A stretch of DNA of 6,950 nt from Planctomycetota bacterium (GTDB lineage: Bacteria > Planctomycetota > Phycisphaerae > Sedimentisphaerales > Anaerobacaceae), in NCBI GenBank assembly GCA_003644295.1, contig QNBZ01000068.1:1-6950 (forward strand), in the 5' to 3' direction. How positions within the stretch are numbered: position 1 is the first letter of the stretch; the number at the start of each line of letters is the position of its first letter. A model generated the notes under the pieces. That model had not been told where the DNA came from, searched no databases, and saw only the letters and a list, made by a program, of their open reading frames with translations. The position numbers and the translations under genes were made by a program. Positions 6,723 to 6,950 of the stretch are shown here, piece by piece.

Positions 6723-6793
6723 TGTCATTCCCGCGAAAGCGGGAATCCATAGGTTTATATATGTACTGGATGCCTGCTTTCGCAGGTATGACA
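6723..6793. repeat. Two-armed palindromic intergenic repeat (REP/MITE-like)
   Basis: Left arm 6723-6749 and right arm 6767-6793 are 27 nt each and are inverted copies matching at 23 of 27 positions, separated by a 17-nt AT-rich spacer. Each arm contains its own hairpin: ATTCCCGC-GAAA-GCGGGAAT in the left arm (8-bp stem, 6728-6747) and CCTGC-TTTC-GCAGG in the right (6773-6786). Two of the four differences form a compensated base pair in that small stem. The TCATTCCCGCGAAAGCGGGAAT core resembles a small repeat seen between genes in many bacterial genomes. It has no T-tract, so it is not a standard terminator. Confidence 0.8.
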
Positions 6794-6907
6794 CAATAAT
6801 TGATTGTCTGTCAAAGAGCGCATTTACTTAGTACTACAGCGCCGCATAGATTTGGTTGGCGTTGATAACACTTTGTTTTATAAAAACTTATGTTAATCGT
6901 GTTAAAT

Positions 6908-6947
6908 TCTAAATCAGAATATCTAAATCCTAAACAAACTCTAAATC
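6908..6947. repeat. Irregular TCTAAATC short repeats at the right edge
   Basis: TCTAAATC occurs exactly three times, at 6908-6915, 6922-6929 and 6940-6947, with start-to-start distances of 14 and 18 nt, and with the related CCTAAAC at 6929-6935. The tract probably continues past the window. Spacing is too short and irregular for a CRISPR array. It looks like the degenerate A/T-rich word repeats found between genes in some environmental bacteria; function unknown. Confidence 0.5.
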
Positions 6948-6950
6948 TAA

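Larger units (their letters stand above)
6532..6950. other. Non-coding stretch after the ATPase gene
   Basis: I find no convincing gene in these 419 bases. They contain a run of eight T at 6587-6594 preceded only by weak 4-5 bp stems (TGGCC 6550-6554 with GGCCA 6570-6574; GATG 6563-6566 with CATC 6582-6585), so any terminator for the operon is uncertain. A TATAAT at 6691-6696 lacks a good -35 box. A two-armed palindromic repeat (6723-6793) and TCTAAATC repeats (6908-6947) are listed separately. Repeat-rich AT sequence of this type suggests an operon boundary. Confidence 0.7.

Noticed and set aside
6908..6950. CRISPR array or telomere-like repeat
   Set aside because: Repeats are 8 nt with 6-10 nt irregular gaps, far too short for CRISPR repeats and spacers, and not a regular tandem telomeric unit.
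1..6950. Defence system, prophage or transposon genes
   Set aside because: All four large genes are clearly carbohydrate-related; no nuclease, integrase, transposase or toxin-like frame is visible on either strand.

Overview
The window looks like part of a polysaccharide-degradation (CAZyme) locus from a Gram-negative-type bacterium of moderate-to-low GC. The best guess is a planctomycete of the Phycisphaerae type. That guess rests on a dockerin-like double Ca-loop module embedded in a secreted GH30 enzyme and on a secreted GH5 carrying a lectin-like C-terminal domain, both of which I associate with that group. It is an inference from protein style, since there is no rRNA or other marker in the window.

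Layout. Bases 1-1191 (+) hold the 3' part of a large beta-galactosidase-like glycoside hydrolase whose start lies off the left edge. It ends 14 bp from the stop of a convergent gene. Bases 1206-3275 (-) encode a secreted, multidomain GH30 enzyme: signal peptide, carbohydrate-binding-like beta domain, dockerin-like module, GH30 catalytic barrel and beta domain. Bases 3276-3511 form a compact divergent regulatory region. A perfect 17-bp palindrome there supplies the TTGAC core of both back-to-back -35 boxes, and a near-consensus sigma70-type promoter faces right. Bases 3512-5395 (+) encode a secreted GH5 enzyme resembling exo-beta-1,3-glucanases, with a proline-rich linker and a C-terminal lectin-like domain. 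It is followed at once by an ABC-transporter ATPase of the MalK/UgpC/MsmK sugar-importer type (5419-6531). Bases 6532-6950 are non-coding. They carry a two-armed 71-bp palindromic repeat of the 'TCATTCCCGCGAAAGCGGGAAT' kind and a short series of TCTAAATC repeats running into the right edge.

How the parts fit. The two secreted hydrolases would cut beta-glucan-type glycans outside the cytoplasmic membrane. The ATPase would energise uptake of the resulting oligosaccharides through permeases and a binding protein not in this window. The shared palindrome between the GH30 and GH5 genes suggests joint control by one regulator. The combination of an exo-1,3-glucanase-like GH5 and a GH30 is compatible with a beta-1,3/1,6-glucan such as laminarin, but substrate specificity cannot be read directly. 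I see no RNA genes, CRISPR array, defence system, transposase or phage gene. The most unusual items are the symmetrical divergent promoter/operator and the compensated two-arm repeat.
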